DNA of 43,361 nt from Halalkalibacter akibai JCM 9157 (GCF_000513135.1 NZ_BAUV01000037.1:1-43361), one strand, 5' to 3'. Shown: positions 27,610-37,392, counted from the stretch's first letter. Notes: a model not told the origin generated them from the sequence alone. Numbers and translations: made by a program.

Positions 27610-30600
27610 ATGTTAGGATTGCAACAATACTTACGATCAAACGAAGAGGTAAAAGCGGTTTCATCGAGTCTTGAAGCCAATATGAAAGAACAGTTAATTT
27701 CAGGATTAACGGGTTCAGCAAGAACACTATTTATGTCTGCCCTATATAGAGAAACGAATAAGCCGATGCTTGTAGTCACACATAATTTATATCAAGCACA
27801 GAAGCTTTATGATGATTTAGTAGGGTTTCTTTCAGAAGAAAAAGTTCTTTTATATCCAGTTAATGAATTAATTTCAGCAGAAATTGCTATCGCCAGTCCA
27901 GAAATGAAAGCTCAGCGTATAGATGTGTTAAATAAGCTTGTCCAATCCTTTGATGGAATTATAATTGCTCCTTTAGCAGGAGTTAGGCGTCAATTACCTC
28001 CCGCTTCAATTTGGAAAAAGGCTCAAATTGAGCTTGAAGTAGGAACGGACATTGGTGATATTAATTCCTTTTTAGAAAAATTAGTGATGATGGGCTTTCA
28101 AAGAGTGGATATGGTAGCTTCTCCTGGAGAAGTAAGTGTCCGGGGAGGCATAATTGACTTGTATCCTTTAACGGAACAAGATCCATACCGGATTGAATTG
28201 TTTGATACAGAGATTGATTCTATTCGAACATTTGAAGTCGATAATCAACGATCAAAAGATGAACGAAAAACGGCGGTTATTGGACCAGCACAAGAAGTAC
28301 TTTTATTAAACGAGCATTATAAAAGAGCAGCAGAGTTATTGACAGATGGCTTAACAACTACTTTGCGAAAAATGAAAGCTAAGGAATCAAAGGAAAAACT
28401 ATCTCGTCATATTTCTTATGAAATAAGTCAATTAAAACAAAATTCAACTTTTCAAGGCATGTACAAATACATGTCACTTTATTATGAAGGCGATCATTCA
28501 TTGCTTTCTTACCTTCCGAATGAAACGGTCATTGTAATTGATGAAATATCTCGAGTAAAAGAAATTTCCGATAATCTAGAAAAAGAAGAAGCAGAATGGA
28601 ATACGGCGCTACTTGAGCAAGGTGAAATTATCCATGATGTCACCATGTCTGTGCCTGTATTTGAAGAGTTAAAGAAAACGTCTAATGCTATTTTATATTT
28701 ATCTTTGTTTTTAAAACATGTTGCATCGACAAACCCAGCAAATATCATTTCAGTGAATTGTAAATCCATGCAGCAATTTCATGGTCAATTGCATCTACTG
28801 CAATCTGAAATTGAAAGATGGAAAAAAAGCAATCAAGCGATTGTGTTCATGGCTGGATCTGAAGAACGAGCAAAGCGGTTATCTCTTAATTTAGAAGAAG
28901 AAGGAATTGATACTAGAATTGTTGAACAAGCAACGGATTTAATAAATGGGCAAGTTCAAATTATGGTCGGTTCGATTCAAGCTGGTTTCGAGTTGCCTTC
29001 TAACAAGTTAGTTGTGGTGACAGAAGAAGAAGTATTTGCCAAAAAGCAAGCTAAACGACCGCAAAGAAAACAAGCGATCTCTAATGCTGAGAGAATTAAA
29101 AGTTATTCTGAGCTTAAAGTTGGAGATTTGATTGTTCATACAAATCATGGTATCGGGAAATATTTAGGTGTGGAAACATTGGAGATAAACGGTCTCCATA
29201 AAGATTATTTACATTTGCGCTATGCAGGTAATGATAAACTCTATGTACCAGTTGAGCAAATAGATCAGGTCCAAAAGTATGTTGGATCAGAAGAAAAAGA
29301 TCCGAAAATTTATGCTCTCGGCGGTAATGATTGGAAAAAAGTCAAAAAGAAAGTTCAGTCATCTGTTGAAGACATTGCTGATGATTTAATTAAACTATAT
29401 GCGGAACGAGAAGCTAGCAAAGGATTTTCTTTCTCGAAGGATGGAAACGAGCAAGCCGAGTTTGAATCTTCATTTCAATACCAAGAAACAGAAGATCAGA
29501 TTAGAGCTGTTACAGAAATAAAAGCTGATATGGAACAAATTAGACCAATGGATCGTTTGTTATGTGGAGACGTTGGTTATGGAAAAACAGAAGTTGCCAT
29601 ACGTGCAGCTTTTAAAGCAATTATGGATGGGAAACAAGTAGCAATCTTGGTTCCGACGACTATTTTAGCTCAACAACATTATGAAACGATTAAAGAACGC
29701 TTTGCCGATTTTCCAATCAATATTGGGGTGTTAAGTCGTTTTAGATCAAGAAAAGAACAAACTGAAACGCTAAAAGGGGTAAAAGCTGGCTCTGTTGATC
29801 TCATCGTTGGTACGCACCGACTTTTATCTAAAGATGTTGTATTTAAAGATCTAGGGCTGCTTATCGTTGATGAAGAGCAGCGTTTTGGTGTGACTCACAA
29901 AGAAAAAATTAAGCAATTAAAATCGAATATTGATGTATTAACTTTAACGGCTACGCCAATACCAAGGACGTTACATATGTCTATGTTAGGAGTTCGAGAT
30001 TTATCTGTCATAGAAACCCCACCAGAAAATCGTTTTCCTGTTCAAACGTATGTAGTGGAATATAATGCTGCTCTAGTTCGAGAAGCAATTGAACGAGAAA
30101 TGACGCGTGGAGGTCAAGTTTACTTTTTATATAACCGTGTAGAAGATATTGAAAGAATGACCGAACAACTATCTATGCTCGTCCCAGATGCGAAAATCAG
30201 TTATGCTCATGGACAAATGAATGAGCGTGAGTTGGAAACGATAATGCTGGATTTCCTAGAAGGAAATAGTGATGTCTTAGTAACAACAACAATTATTGAA
30301 ACGGGTGTTGATATCCCTAATGTAAATACACTTATTATTTATGATGCTGACCGAATGGGATTATCACAGTTATATCAAATTCGTGGACGTGTTGGACGCT
30401 CTAACCGGGTAGCTTATGCGTACTTCACGTATCAACGAGATAAGGTGTTAACAGAAGTAGCAGAAAAAAGATTACAAGCTATTAAGGAATTCACTGAACT
30501 TGGTTCAGGTTTCAAAATTGCCATGCGTGATTTGACCATTCGAGGAGCAGGGAATCTTTTGGGGGCTCAACAACATGGGTTCATTGAATCGGTTGGTTTT

Positions 30601-31131
30601 GACCTGTACTCTCAAATGCTAAAAGAAGCGATTGAAGAGAGAAAAGGAGATAAACCAAAAGAGCCTCCGTTCCAGGTCGAGTTGGATGTGAAAATTGACG
30701 CTTATATACCTGAGAACTATATTCAAGATGCGAAACAGAAAATAGAAATGTACAAACGTTTTAAAGGGGCAGACTCTGTAGAAGACATAACAGACCTTAA
30801 GGATGAAATGTTTGATCGTTTTGGAGAATATCCAAAACAAGTTGATTTTCTTCTTCGGTTAACTCAAATTAAACTACTTGCTAATCAAGAGCGAGTTGAG
30901 CAAATTATTGAGGCGAAGGATCAGGTTGAAATCATTGTTAGTGCTGAGACTTCAAAGTTAATGGATGGGGCAAAATTGTTTGAAATGACTCATAAATTTG
31001 GTCGAGAAGTTATTTTAGGGACCGCAGGAGAAAAAATTAAATTTGTTATTAAAACAAAAACGTTAAGTGATGAACAAGTCTTAAGCTATATTGAGAAGGT
31101 TGTCGAAGGGCTTAACAAAGGGAAAAAGTAA
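27610..31131 (+). CDS. mfd: Transcription-repair coupling factor Mfd
   Basis: This 1173-aa SF2 translocase removes RNA polymerase stalled at DNA damage and recruits UvrA. The N-terminal UvrB-like module spans about 1-340; the RNA polymerase interaction domain (about 490-560) has VHTNHGIGKYLGVETL. The RecG-like motor has Walker A GDVGYGKTE (about 652-660), DEEQRFG, TATPIPRTLHM and QIRGRVGRSNR. The TRG hairpin and C-terminal domain follow. The ATG at 27610 is preceded by AGGGGGAA. It is full length, with no sign of damage. Confidence 0.98.
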   Translation: MLGLQQYLRSNEEVKAVSSSLEANMKEQLISGLTGSARTLFMSALYRETNKPMLVVTHNLYQAQKLYDDLVGFLSEEKVLLYPVNELISAEIAIASPEMKAQRIDVLNKLVQSFDGIIIAPLAGVRRQLPPASIWKKAQIELEVGTDIGDINSFLEKLVMMGFQRVDMVASPGEVSVRGGIIDLYPLTEQDPYRIELFDTEIDSIRTFEVDNQRSKDERKTAVIGPAQEVLLLNEHYKRAAELLTDGLTTTLRKMKAKESKEKLSRHISYEISQLKQNSTFQGMYKYMSLYYEGDHSLLSYLPNETVIVIDEISRVKEISDNLEKEEAEWNTALLEQGEIIHDVTMSVPVFEELKKTSNAILYLSLFLKHVASTNPANIISVNCKSMQQFHGQLHLLQSEIERWKKSNQAIVFMAGSEERAKRLSLNLEEEGIDTRIVEQATDLINGQVQIMVGSIQAGFELPSNKLVVVTEEEVFAKKQAKRPQRKQAISNAERIKSYSELKVGDLIVHTNHGIGKYLGVETLEINGLHKDYLHLRYAGNDKLYVPVEQIDQVQKYVGSEEKDPKIYALGGNDWKKVKKKVQSSVEDIADDLIKLYAEREASKGFSFSKDGNEQAEFESSFQYQETEDQIRAVTEIKADMEQIRPMDRLLCGDVGYGKTEVAIRAAFKAIMDGKQVAILVPTTILAQQHYETIKERFADFPINIGVLSRFRSRKEQTETLKGVKAGSVDLIVGTHRLLSKDVVFKDLGLLIVDEEQRFGVTHKEKIKQLKSNIDVLTLTATPIPRTLHMSMLGVRDLSVIETPPENRFPVQTYVVEYNAALVREAIEREMTRGGQVYFLYNRVEDIERMTEQLSMLVPDAKISYAHGQMNERELETIMLDFLEGNSDVLVTTTIIETGVDIPNVNTLIIYDADRMGLSQLYQIRGRVGRSNRVAYAYFTYQRDKVLTEVAEKRLQAIKEFTELGSGFKIAMRDLTIRGAGNLLGAQQHGFIESVGFDLYSQMLKEAIEERKGDKPKEPPFQVELDVKIDAYIPENYIQDAKQKIEMYKRFKGADSVEDITDLKDEMFDRFGEYPKQVDFLLRLTQIKLLANQERVEQIIEAKDQVEIIVSAETSKLMDGAKLFEMTHKFGREVILGTAGEKIKFVIKTKTLSDEQVLSYIEKVVEGLNKGKK

Positions 31132-31170
31132 CGGTTCAGGTCAAAAAATCAAAAGCCAACTTTCTAATAA

Positions 31171-31190
31171 AATCCATTGTTGGATTATTT
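31171..31190 (+). terminator. Weak terminator-like hairpin after mfd
   Basis: AATCCA-TTGT-TGGATT followed by ATTTAG. The stem is short and the T tract poor, so read-through into spoVT is possible. Confidence 0.3.
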
Positions 31191-31217
31191 AGTTAATCAA
31201 ACAAATTCATGGATTGG

Positions 31218-31247
31218 TGAATAGTTCTTTTTTTAAGAAAGATACTA
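31218..31247 (+). promoter_or_regulatory. Sigma-G-like promoter of spoVT
   Basis: TGAATA (31218-31223), a 17-base spacer and GATACTA (31241-31247) match the forespore sigma-G pattern (TGMATA, CATnnTA) with one mismatch. The predicted leader is about 70 nt. Confidence 0.5.
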
Positions 31248-31325
31248 TAGTTAAGAAAAGAAATGGTTATTTTCTTACCACTTACCATCAAGTGAATACA
31301 TCATTAGAAAGTGAGGCAATACAGT

Positions 31326-31865
31326 ATGAAAGCAACAGGTATCGTACGCCGTATTGATGATTTAGGGCGGGTAGTAATCCCGAAAGAAATCAGAAGAACA
31401 CTTCGAATCCGTGAAGGAGATCCTCTTGAGATTTTTGTCGATCGTGATGGCGAAGTGATTTTAAAGAAATACTCGCCAATTTCTGAGTTAGGTGATTTTG
31501 CAAAGGAATACGCGGAAGCATTATTTGATAGTTTAAACCACTATGTATTAATTGCAGATCGCGACACTTTTATCGCCGTAGCAGGTGCATCCAAAAAAGA
31601 GTACGCAAATAAAGGTATTGGTGAAGTTGTTGAAAAATGTATGGATGAACGTAAGACACAGGTTGAAACGAGTGCAGGTGAGTACAACCTTGTTGGAGAT
31701 CATTCAGATGAATTAAAAGGTTATGTGATTACACCAATTATTGCAAATGGTGATCCAATTGGAGCTGTAGCGATTTTCAGTAAGGAAAAAGAACTTTCTG
31801 GAATGATTGAACAGAAATTGGCAGAAACAGCAGCAAGCTTTTTAGCAAGACAAATGGAGCAATAA
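31326..31865 (+). CDS. spoVT: Stage V sporulation regulator SpoVT
   Basis: This 179-aa forespore transcription factor has an N-terminal AbrB-type swapped-hairpin domain (MKATGIVRRIDDLGRVVIPKEIRRTLRI) and a C-terminal GAF-like domain (residues 56-179). It tunes sigma-G genes, both up and down, and affects spore germination. A start five codons upstream is open; the ATG at 31326 matches the AbrB family and follows GTGAGG. Its N-terminus is paralogous to AbrB at 8440-8727 in this window. Confidence 0.96.
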   Translation: MKATGIVRRIDDLGRVVIPKEIRRTLRIREGDPLEIFVDRDGEVILKKYSPISELGDFAKEYAEALFDSLNHYVLIADRDTFIAVAGASKKEYANKGIGEVVEKCMDERKTQVETSAGEYNLVGDHSDELKGYVITPIIANGDPIGAVAIFSKEKELSGMIEQKLAETAASFLARQMEQ

Positions 31866-31877
31866 AATACTTAGTGT

Positions 31878-31915
31878 AAAAGCTCATTCCGACATTTAAG
31901 GAATGAGCTTTTTTC
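31878..31915 (+). terminator. Intrinsic terminator after spoVT
   Basis: AAAGCTCATTCC and GGAATGAGCTTT form a 12-bp stem with a 9-nt loop and a T tail. Confidence 0.92.
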
Positions 31916-32019
31916 TGAGTAGCACGAATAGTTCGGTTAGGCAACGTCCTTGGCCTTCTATTTTATCTTCGTATAACTATGATAAGATAAATGAATAAGA
32001 TTAAAGGAGAATATGAACA

Positions 32020-33630
32020 TTGCAGGATATATCTTCAAGTAGTAAGTCTATTATAAAAGGAGTAGCTCTTTTATCTGGAGTGGCATTACTAGCCAAAATC
32101 TTAAGTGCAGCTTATCGAATTCCTTACCAGAACTTAGCTGGTGATCTGGGGTATTATGTCTATCAACAAGTATATCCTTTATATGGAATTGTAGTCGTGC
32201 TAGCGATGTATGGATTCCCTGTTGTTTTATCTAAGCAAAGAGCAGAATTATTGGCACAGGGACAAATAGATATGGCCCGGAACATGTTAAGTTTATTTTT
32301 TTATGGTTTGCTTTTCTTTGCTGTTTTGATCTGGGGAATCTTATATTTATCGGCAGATGTGATTGCGACAATGATGGGTGATCCATTATTATCAACACCT
32401 ATACAAGCAATGAGCTATGTTGTGCTTCTTCTTCCTTTTTTAAGTATAGGTAGAGGATTTCATCAGGGTGAAGGAGACTTAGTTCCGACAGCTTTTTCAC
32501 ACGTATTTGAACAATTAATTCGTGTTTTTATTATCTTAGTACTTACATATTGGTTCGTCATAAAAGGATATGATGCTTATTCAGTTGGAGCAGGTGCGGC
32601 ATACGGCTCTGTACTCGGAGGTGTTACCGGTGTTTTAACTTTAGTTGTATTAACTAGAGCAAGGTGGTTAAAGCATTTAGTTTCTCCGTTTCAACTGAAC
32701 AGAAAGAAAATGTTTAGAAGTCATGTTGAAATCATTAAGCAAAGCGTATTTATTTGTTTGAGTGCGTTAATTTTTGTTTCATTTCAATTAATTGATGCTT
32801 TTAGTGTTGTTCGGTTAATGCTGTTAAATGGAGTAGAAGAATTTGTGGCATTTGAGGCTAAAGGTGTATTTGACCGAAGTCAACCGCTTCTTCAACTTGG
32901 AACCATTTTAACAACGACTTTTACATTGGCTTTAGTTCCCATGCTCTCAAAAGCAGTAATTGAAGGGAATATGAAGTTAGCTAAACAGTATCAAAGCCTC
33001 TCTTACCGGTTAACTCTGTTAATTGGAGGAGGAGCCACTGTAGGACTATTTATCATTATTGAACCAACCAATCATATGTTATTCACCGACACAACTGGTT
33101 CTAATGTAATTAGAGTGATGAGTTTAGCTATTTTATTTAGCTCTTTTTTTGTGACAGGAGCAGCTGTGTCACAAGGGTATAATTATGCTCATTTGCCTGC
33201 TGTTGCCGTTTTTCTAGGATTACTTGTAAAGGTCGTAGCTAATCTTCTTTTCATTCCCAAACTTGGCACAATGGGAGCCGCATGGTCTACAGTTATATCA
33301 ACTGCATTTATGGTTATTTTTTTACTTTATGCTTTAAAAAGGAAGCGAAAATTATATGTAGGGTTATCTCAAACTTATCTGCCTATCTTGACTGTTTTAT
33401 TTGGAATGGGAGTGGTAACTTGGATTTGGCAACGGGGACTTGCTATATTTATTTCTGAAGTATCTAGAGGGATAGATACTTTCATTGCTTTATCATCGGT
33501 TGCAATTGGAGGAGGGTTTCTAGCTATTTGTTTACTAGTTTATCCCGTTTTCCACGAGGAGGAGTGGAATCAGATTCCAAAGTTAAATAAGATCAGAAAG
33601 AAGATAAAAGAAGGATTGAAAAAGTGGTAA
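32020..33630 (+). CDS. yabM: Polysaccharide/lipid flippase family protein YabM (SpoVB-like)
   Basis: This 536-aa integral membrane protein has about 14 hydrophobic segments and belongs to the MATE/MVF superfamily of lipid-linked oligosaccharide flippases. Its start, KGVALLSGVALLAKILSAAYRIPYQNLAGDLGYYVYQQVYPLYG, shows the SpoVB/MurJ-like pattern. The exact substrate is unknown; a sugar-lipid export role is inferred. It starts at TTG 32020 ten bases after AAAGGAG. An ATG closer to the site opens only a nine-codon frame. It leads into mazG and rqcP. Confidence 0.88.
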   Translation: MQDISSSSKSIIKGVALLSGVALLAKILSAAYRIPYQNLAGDLGYYVYQQVYPLYGIVVVLAMYGFPVVLSKQRAELLAQGQIDMARNMLSLFFYGLLFFAVLIWGILYLSADVIATMMGDPLLSTPIQAMSYVVLLLPFLSIGRGFHQGEGDLVPTAFSHVFEQLIRVFIILVLTYWFVIKGYDAYSVGAGAAYGSVLGGVTGVLTLVVLTRARWLKHLVSPFQLNRKKMFRSHVEIIKQSVFICLSALIFVSFQLIDAFSVVRLMLLNGVEEFVAFEAKGVFDRSQPLLQLGTILTTTFTLALVPMLSKAVIEGNMKLAKQYQSLSYRLTLLIGGGATVGLFIIIEPTNHMLFTDTTGSNVIRVMSLAILFSSFFVTGAAVSQGYNYAHLPAVAVFLGLLVKVVANLLFIPKLGTMGAAWSTVISTAFMVIFLLYALKRKRKLYVGLSQTYLPILTVLFGMGVVTWIWQRGLAIFISEVSRGIDTFIALSSVAIGGGFLAICLLVYPVFHEEEWNQIPKLNKIRKKIKEGLKKW

Positions 33631-33654
33631 TTGAGATAAAATGGAGGATTTTAA

Positions 33655-35124
33655 ATGGGTAAAATTACAGTAGTAGGATTAGGTGCAGGAGATTTAGAAC
33701 AACTGCCACTAGGTATTTATCGACATCTACTTGCTCAAAATAAAATTTTTGTACGTACGATGGATCACCCAGTTATACACGATTTAGAACGTGAGGGCGT
33801 ACGCTTTCACGCGTTTGACTCTACGTATGAAGAGCATGATGATTTTGAACAAGTTTATCAGTCGATTGTAGAGCAATTACTAACAAGGTCGGGTGAAGGG
33901 GACCTCACTTATGCGGTACCAGGTCATCCGTTTGTTGCAGAAAGAACAGTTCAGCTATTAGTAGAAAAAGAGAAGAATCATGATATTGAATTAGCTTTCC
34001 TAGGGGGGCAGAGCTTCCTAGATGCCATGTATACAGCGCTACGTATTGATCCAATTGAAGGATGTCAAATTGTCGATGGAACATCTTTAAAACGTGATGA
34101 GATTGAGTTGCAACACCATTTGATTATCGTGCAAGTTTACGATGCAATGATTGCTTCAGAGGTGAAGCTGACTTTAATGGAGAGATTACCTGATGATTAC
34201 GAAGTAACGATTGCAACAGCTGTCGGTTCAAGAGAAGAAAGGTTAACAACTGTCCCACTTTATCAACTTGACCATGAAACAACATTAAACAATTTAACGG
34301 CTGTTTATGTACCTCCAGTTCAAGAAGAGAAACTTCTTTACGGTGAGTTTAATAAGTTACGCGATGTCATTTCTATTTTGCGAGGTCCTGATGGTTGTCC
34401 GTGGGACCAAAAGCAGACACATCAATCATTAAAAAAGTATTTTCTCGAAGAAGTACATGAAGCATTAGAAGCAATTGATGAAGAAGACGATGATCACTTA
34501 ATTGAAGAGCTTGGAGATGTCCTCTTGCAGGTTATGTTACATGCTCAAATTGGAGAGGATGATGGCTATTTCTCGATTCGTGACGTTATATTTGCAGTTA
34601 CTGAAAAGATGATCCGTAGGCACCCGCATGTTTTCGGAGAAGTAACCGTAAACGATGCAGATGAGGTGGTATCAAACTGGGATGAGATCAAGAAAATGGA
34701 GAAAGGGCAATTGAATGAAAAGGAATCACTCCTTACTTCAATACCAAAGGGTTTACCTGCCTTAATGGAAGCCAATATGGTACAGAAAAAAGCCGCTAAA
34801 GTTGGTTTTGATTGGGATGAAGTGGCTCCAATTTGGGCGAAGCTTCAGGAGGAGTTGGATGAGTTTCTTGTAGAAGTAAAAGAAGGAAATACAGACAAGA
34901 TGGAGAAAGAACTAGGAGACATCCTTTTTGTTGTTGTTAATCTCGCCAGATTTTATAAAATTGATTCCGAACAAGCATTGCTTCTGACCAATCATAAATT
35001 CAGAAGACGTTTTCAATACATTGAGGAAGTAGTCATGAAAAAGGGCAAGAACATGACAGATATGTCATTAACGGAACTTGATGAAATATGGGAAGCTGCA
35101 AAAAAATTAGAAAATAAAAATTGA
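33655..35124 (+). CDS. yabN: YabN: tetrapyrrole methylase-like plus MazG pyrophosphohydrolase
   Basis: This 489-aa fusion has an N-terminal domain of the tetrapyrrole methylase fold (residues 1-215, ITVVGLGAGDLEQLP, TYAVPGHPFVAERT) and a C-terminal MazG domain (about 235-485) with two repeats (LRGPDGCPWDQKQTHQSLKKY, EELGDVLLQV, EKELGDILFVV). MazG hydrolyses nucleoside triphosphates, including non-canonical ones, to monophosphates. The job of the methylase-like half is unknown. The ATG follows TGGAGG. It is tightly followed by rqcP. Confidence 0.94.
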   Translation: MGKITVVGLGAGDLEQLPLGIYRHLLAQNKIFVRTMDHPVIHDLEREGVRFHAFDSTYEEHDDFEQVYQSIVEQLLTRSGEGDLTYAVPGHPFVAERTVQLLVEKEKNHDIELAFLGGQSFLDAMYTALRIDPIEGCQIVDGTSLKRDEIELQHHLIIVQVYDAMIASEVKLTLMERLPDDYEVTIATAVGSREERLTTVPLYQLDHETTLNNLTAVYVPPVQEEKLLYGEFNKLRDVISILRGPDGCPWDQKQTHQSLKKYFLEEVHEALEAIDEEDDDHLIEELGDVLLQVMLHAQIGEDDGYFSIRDVIFAVTEKMIRRHPHVFGEVTVNDADEVVSNWDEIKKMEKGQLNEKESLLTSIPKGLPALMEANMVQKKAAKVGFDWDEVAPIWAKLQEELDEFLVEVKEGNTDKMEKELGDILFVVVNLARFYKIDSEQALLLTNHKFRRRFQYIEEVVMKKGKNMTDMSLTELDEIWEAAKKLENKN

Positions 35125-35133
35125 GGTGTTCGT

Positions 35134-35397
35134 ATGCGTTTAGATAAATTTTTAAAAGTATCGAGATTAATAAAACGACGTACTCTTGCAAAAGAAGTGT
35201 GTGATCAAGGAAGAATTACGATTAATGGTCAGGTTGCTAAGGCTGGATCAGCAGTCAAAGCTGGTGATGAACTAGTCGTTAGATTTGGTCAAAAATTAGT
35301 GACTGTTCGAATTGATGATGTAAGAGATGTCGTTAGAAAAGAAGAGGCGGCGATGATGTACACGATTACAAGCGAAACGCCTGTTTCTCAATCGTAA
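35134..35397 (+). CDS. rqcP: RqcP (YabO), S4-domain ribosome quality control factor
   Basis: This 87-aa basic protein has one S4 RNA-binding domain (MRLDKFLKVSRLIKRRTLAKEVCDQGRI). RqcP holds the P-site tRNA on stalled 50S subunits while RqcH adds alanine tails to trapped chains. The ATG is nine bases after the yabN stop, so the two are translated from one message. Confidence 0.95.
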   Translation: MRLDKFLKVSRLIKRRTLAKEVCDQGRITINGQVAKAGSAVKAGDELVVRFGQKLVTVRIDDVRDVVRKEEAAMMYTITSETPVSQS

Positions 35398-35417
35398 TTC
35401 ATAATAGTTAGGCTTGT

Positions 35418-35445
35418 TCTAATTTAACTCCCTTTCTCATACACT
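35418..35445 (+). promoter_or_regulatory. Sigma-E-like promoter of yabPQ
   Basis: A -10 CATACACT (35438-35445) matches sigma-E well (CATAnnnT). A weaker -35 TCTAATT (35418-35424) lies 13 bases upstream. yabP and yabQ are mother-cell sigma-E genes in B. subtilis. Confidence 0.55.
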
Positions 35446-35479
35446 GCTATGAAAGCAATATGGAGGAGGGACTAAAAAG

Positions 35480-35791
35480 ATGGATCAGCATTATGAATTT
35501 GGAACACCAATGGGTCGTGACCGTAAAACAAATGACCACGATGTAATCTTAAAAGCGAGAAGACAATTAGATATTACAGGTGTGAAGCAAGTTGAGAGTT
35601 TCGACAATGAAGAGTTTCTATTAGAAACAGTAATGGGCTTTTTATCTGTGCGCGGTCAAAATCTGCATATGAAGAATTTAAATGTAGAGCAAGGGATTGT
35701 CTCAATTGAGGGTAAGGTCTATGACCTTGTTTATCTTGACCAAAATCAACAAGATAAAACAAAAGGCTTTTTTGGGAAGTTATTTAAGTGA
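35480..35791 (+). CDS. yabP: Spore protein YabP (YabP/YqfC family)
   Basis: This 103-aa protein of the YabP/YqfC family is needed in the mother cell for forespore envelope (coat and cortex) development. The segments ARRQLDITGVKQVESFDNEEFLLET and GFLSVRGQNLHMKNLNVEQGIVSIEGKVYDL are typical. ATG at 35480 follows GGAGGAGGG. It overlaps the yabQ start by four bases. Confidence 0.93.
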   Translation: MDQHYEFGTPMGRDRKTNDHDVILKARRQLDITGVKQVESFDNEEFLLETVMGFLSVRGQNLHMKNLNVEQGIVSIEGKVYDLVYLDQNQQDKTKGFFGKLFK

Positions 35792-36369
35792 CTCTAACAA
35801 TTCAGTTCTATACAATGTTATCAATGGCTGCCATGGGGTTATATCTTGGTGCAGCTATTGATACGTATGGACGGTTTACCCGTAAGAGACCTTCCGTCAA
35901 TTGGCTCGTCATATGCAATGACATTTTATTTTGGCTCGTACAGGCCCTTGTTGTCTTTTATGTATTATTACAATCAAATAATGGTGAAATACGCTTTTAT
36001 ATATTTTTAGCTTTACTTTGTGGATTCGCAGCTTATAGAGCTTTATTTCAAAACTTCTATCAAAAGCTTTTGGAAAGAATGATCATAAGAACGATCCAAT
36101 TTTATCAATTAACAGTTAAGTTAATTTTAATTTTATTTATTAACCCGATTAAGTACTTATTGAAAGTCCTCTATTCCTTATGTATTATGGTATTAACAGC
36201 TTGTTTAACGGTTCTATTATTCTTATTTAAACTCATCTGGAACCCCCTTAGATGGATTCTCCTTCTTTTATACAAATGGACAGGACTGAACAAGCTCGTA
36301 AATAAATATAAGCCCATTTTGAATAAAATAAAGGAATTCATCCAGTCGATGAGGAAAAAGAAAGAATAA
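35788..36369 (+). CDS. yabQ: Spore cortex biosynthesis protein YabQ
   Basis: This 193-aa membrane protein has several hydrophobic segments (about residues 5-25, 45-65, 70-85 and a long stretch from 110 to 165) and a basic C-terminal tail. YabQ localises to the membranes around the forespore and is required for cortex formation. It starts at GTG 35788, whose GTGA overlaps the yabP stop, indicating coupling. Confidence 0.93.
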   Translation: MTLTIQFYTMLSMAAMGLYLGAAIDTYGRFTRKRPSVNWLVICNDILFWLVQALVVFYVLLQSNNGEIRFYIFLALLCGFAAYRALFQNFYQKLLERMIIRTIQFYQLTVKLILILFINPIKYLLKVLYSLCIMVLTACLTVLLFLFKLIWNPLRWILLLLYKWTGLNKLVNKYKPILNKIKEFIQSMRKKKE

Positions 36370-36381
36370 GGAGGGATAAAC

Positions 36382-36762
36382 ATGGTCACAAATCGTACAT
36401 CTAGAGTTAGGGAGATGGATAAAGCATATATCCAGCAACGTGAACAGGAGCTTGAATACGAAAAGCGTAAACGTCGAGGCCTTTTACGGCGCTTAACGGC
36501 TATGGCTGTTATTATTCTAGCTTTAGGAAGTATAGGTTTTGTGACAGTGTATGCCCAGGCGAATTCTATAGAGGAAAAGAAACAGGAAAAAATAGCCCTA
36601 GAAGAACGTCTAGAACAGTTGAAGCTAGAAGAAAAACGCCTACATGAAGATATTAAAAACTATAATGATCTAGATTATATTGCAGAAATTGCTAGACGTG
36701 ATTATTATCTTTCAAAGCCAGGTGAAACTTTGTTTAAATTACCTGATTCCCAGTCAAATTGA
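36382..36762 (+). CDS. divIC: Cell-division protein DivIC (FtsB-like)
   Basis: This 126-aa bitopic divisome protein has a cytoplasmic basic N-terminus, one transmembrane segment (about residues 35-57) and an extracellular coiled coil (IEEKKQEKIALEERLEQLKLEEK) ending in the conserved YIAEIARRDYYLSKPGE. It works with FtsL and DivIB to activate septal wall synthesis. ATG at 36382 follows GGAGGG. Confidence 0.97.
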   Translation: MVTNRTSRVREMDKAYIQQREQELEYEKRKRRGLLRRLTAMAVIILALGSIGFVTVYAQANSIEEKKQEKIALEERLEQLKLEEKRLHEDIKNYNDLDYIAEIARRDYYLSKPGETLFKLPDSQSN

Positions 36763-36788
36763 CACTTTTTTTGAGGTTCAGGTATAAT
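36759..36788 (+). promoter_or_regulatory. Consensus sigma-A promoter of yabR
   Basis: TTGACA (36759-36764), an 18-base spacer and TATAAT (36783-36788). Both hexamers are full consensus, and the -35 overlaps the divIC stop. Confidence 0.78.
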
Positions 36789-36835
36789 ATAAAAAATGAA
36801 CATTTTCAGATTTCTTAAGGAGGATCTATTTTTTC

Positions 36836-37330
36836 ATGTCAATCGAAGTAGGCAGCAAGTTACAGGGTAAGGTTACAGGAATCACTCATTTTGGTGCATT
36901 TGTGGAGCTGCCGGGTGGTTCTACAGGCCTTGTACACATTAGTGAAGTCGCTGATAATTATGTTAAGGACATCAATGAAATTTTAAAGGTTGGAGACGAA
37001 GTTACGGTCAAAGTAGTGAATGTCGAAAAGGATGGTAAAATTGGTCTTTCTATTCGTAAAGCGGTAGATAAACCAGCATCTGAACGCCCAGCACGTCCAA
37101 GTAGACCGGATCGCCCGAGTCGACCAGATCGTCCTTTCAACTCACAACGTCCAAGTCGCCCTCAAGGTGGTGGAGGCGGTAATCGAGGTCCAAGACCTAA
37201 TCAAGCTCGTCCGACGGTTTCTTTCGAAGACAAAATGAGTCGTTTCCTAAAAGATAGTGAGGAGCGCATCTCAACTTTGAAGCGTCAAACAGAATCTAAG
37301 CGTGGAGGTCGAGGCGCCCGCCGAGGATAA
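36836..37330 (+). CDS. yabR: S1-domain RNA-binding protein YabR
   Basis: This 164-aa protein has an S1 OB-fold (residues 1-72: GSKLQGKVTGITHFGAFVEL, GLVHISEV, GLSIRKA), then a disordered Arg/Pro/Asp-rich linker with repeated RPSRPDRP units and a Gly run (about 78-125), and a basic helix at the C-terminus. It is a general-stress-type RNA-binding protein of unknown exact target. Its own strong promoter and terminator make it monocistronic. Confidence 0.93.
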   Translation: MSIEVGSKLQGKVTGITHFGAFVELPGGSTGLVHISEVADNYVKDINEILKVGDEVTVKVVNVEKDGKIGLSIRKAVDKPASERPARPSRPDRPSRPDRPFNSQRPSRPQGGGGGNRGPRPNQARPTVSFEDKMSRFLKDSEERISTLKRQTESKRGGRGARRG

Positions 37331-37360
37331 TTTGCTGCTCTATTTACGAATATAGATAAA

Positions 37361-37392
37361 AGATTAGGTGAAACTTCACCTAATCTTTTTTT
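37361..37392 (+). terminator. Intrinsic terminator after yabR
   Basis: AGATTAGGTG and CACCTAATCT pair perfectly around a 6-nt loop, followed by a T run of more than six. Confidence 0.95.

Noticed and set aside
32013-32042. Nine-codon frame starting ATG 32013 ahead of yabM
   Set aside because: Spacing to AAAGGAG is only three bases and the frame ends at once; the TTG at 32020 opens the conserved protein.
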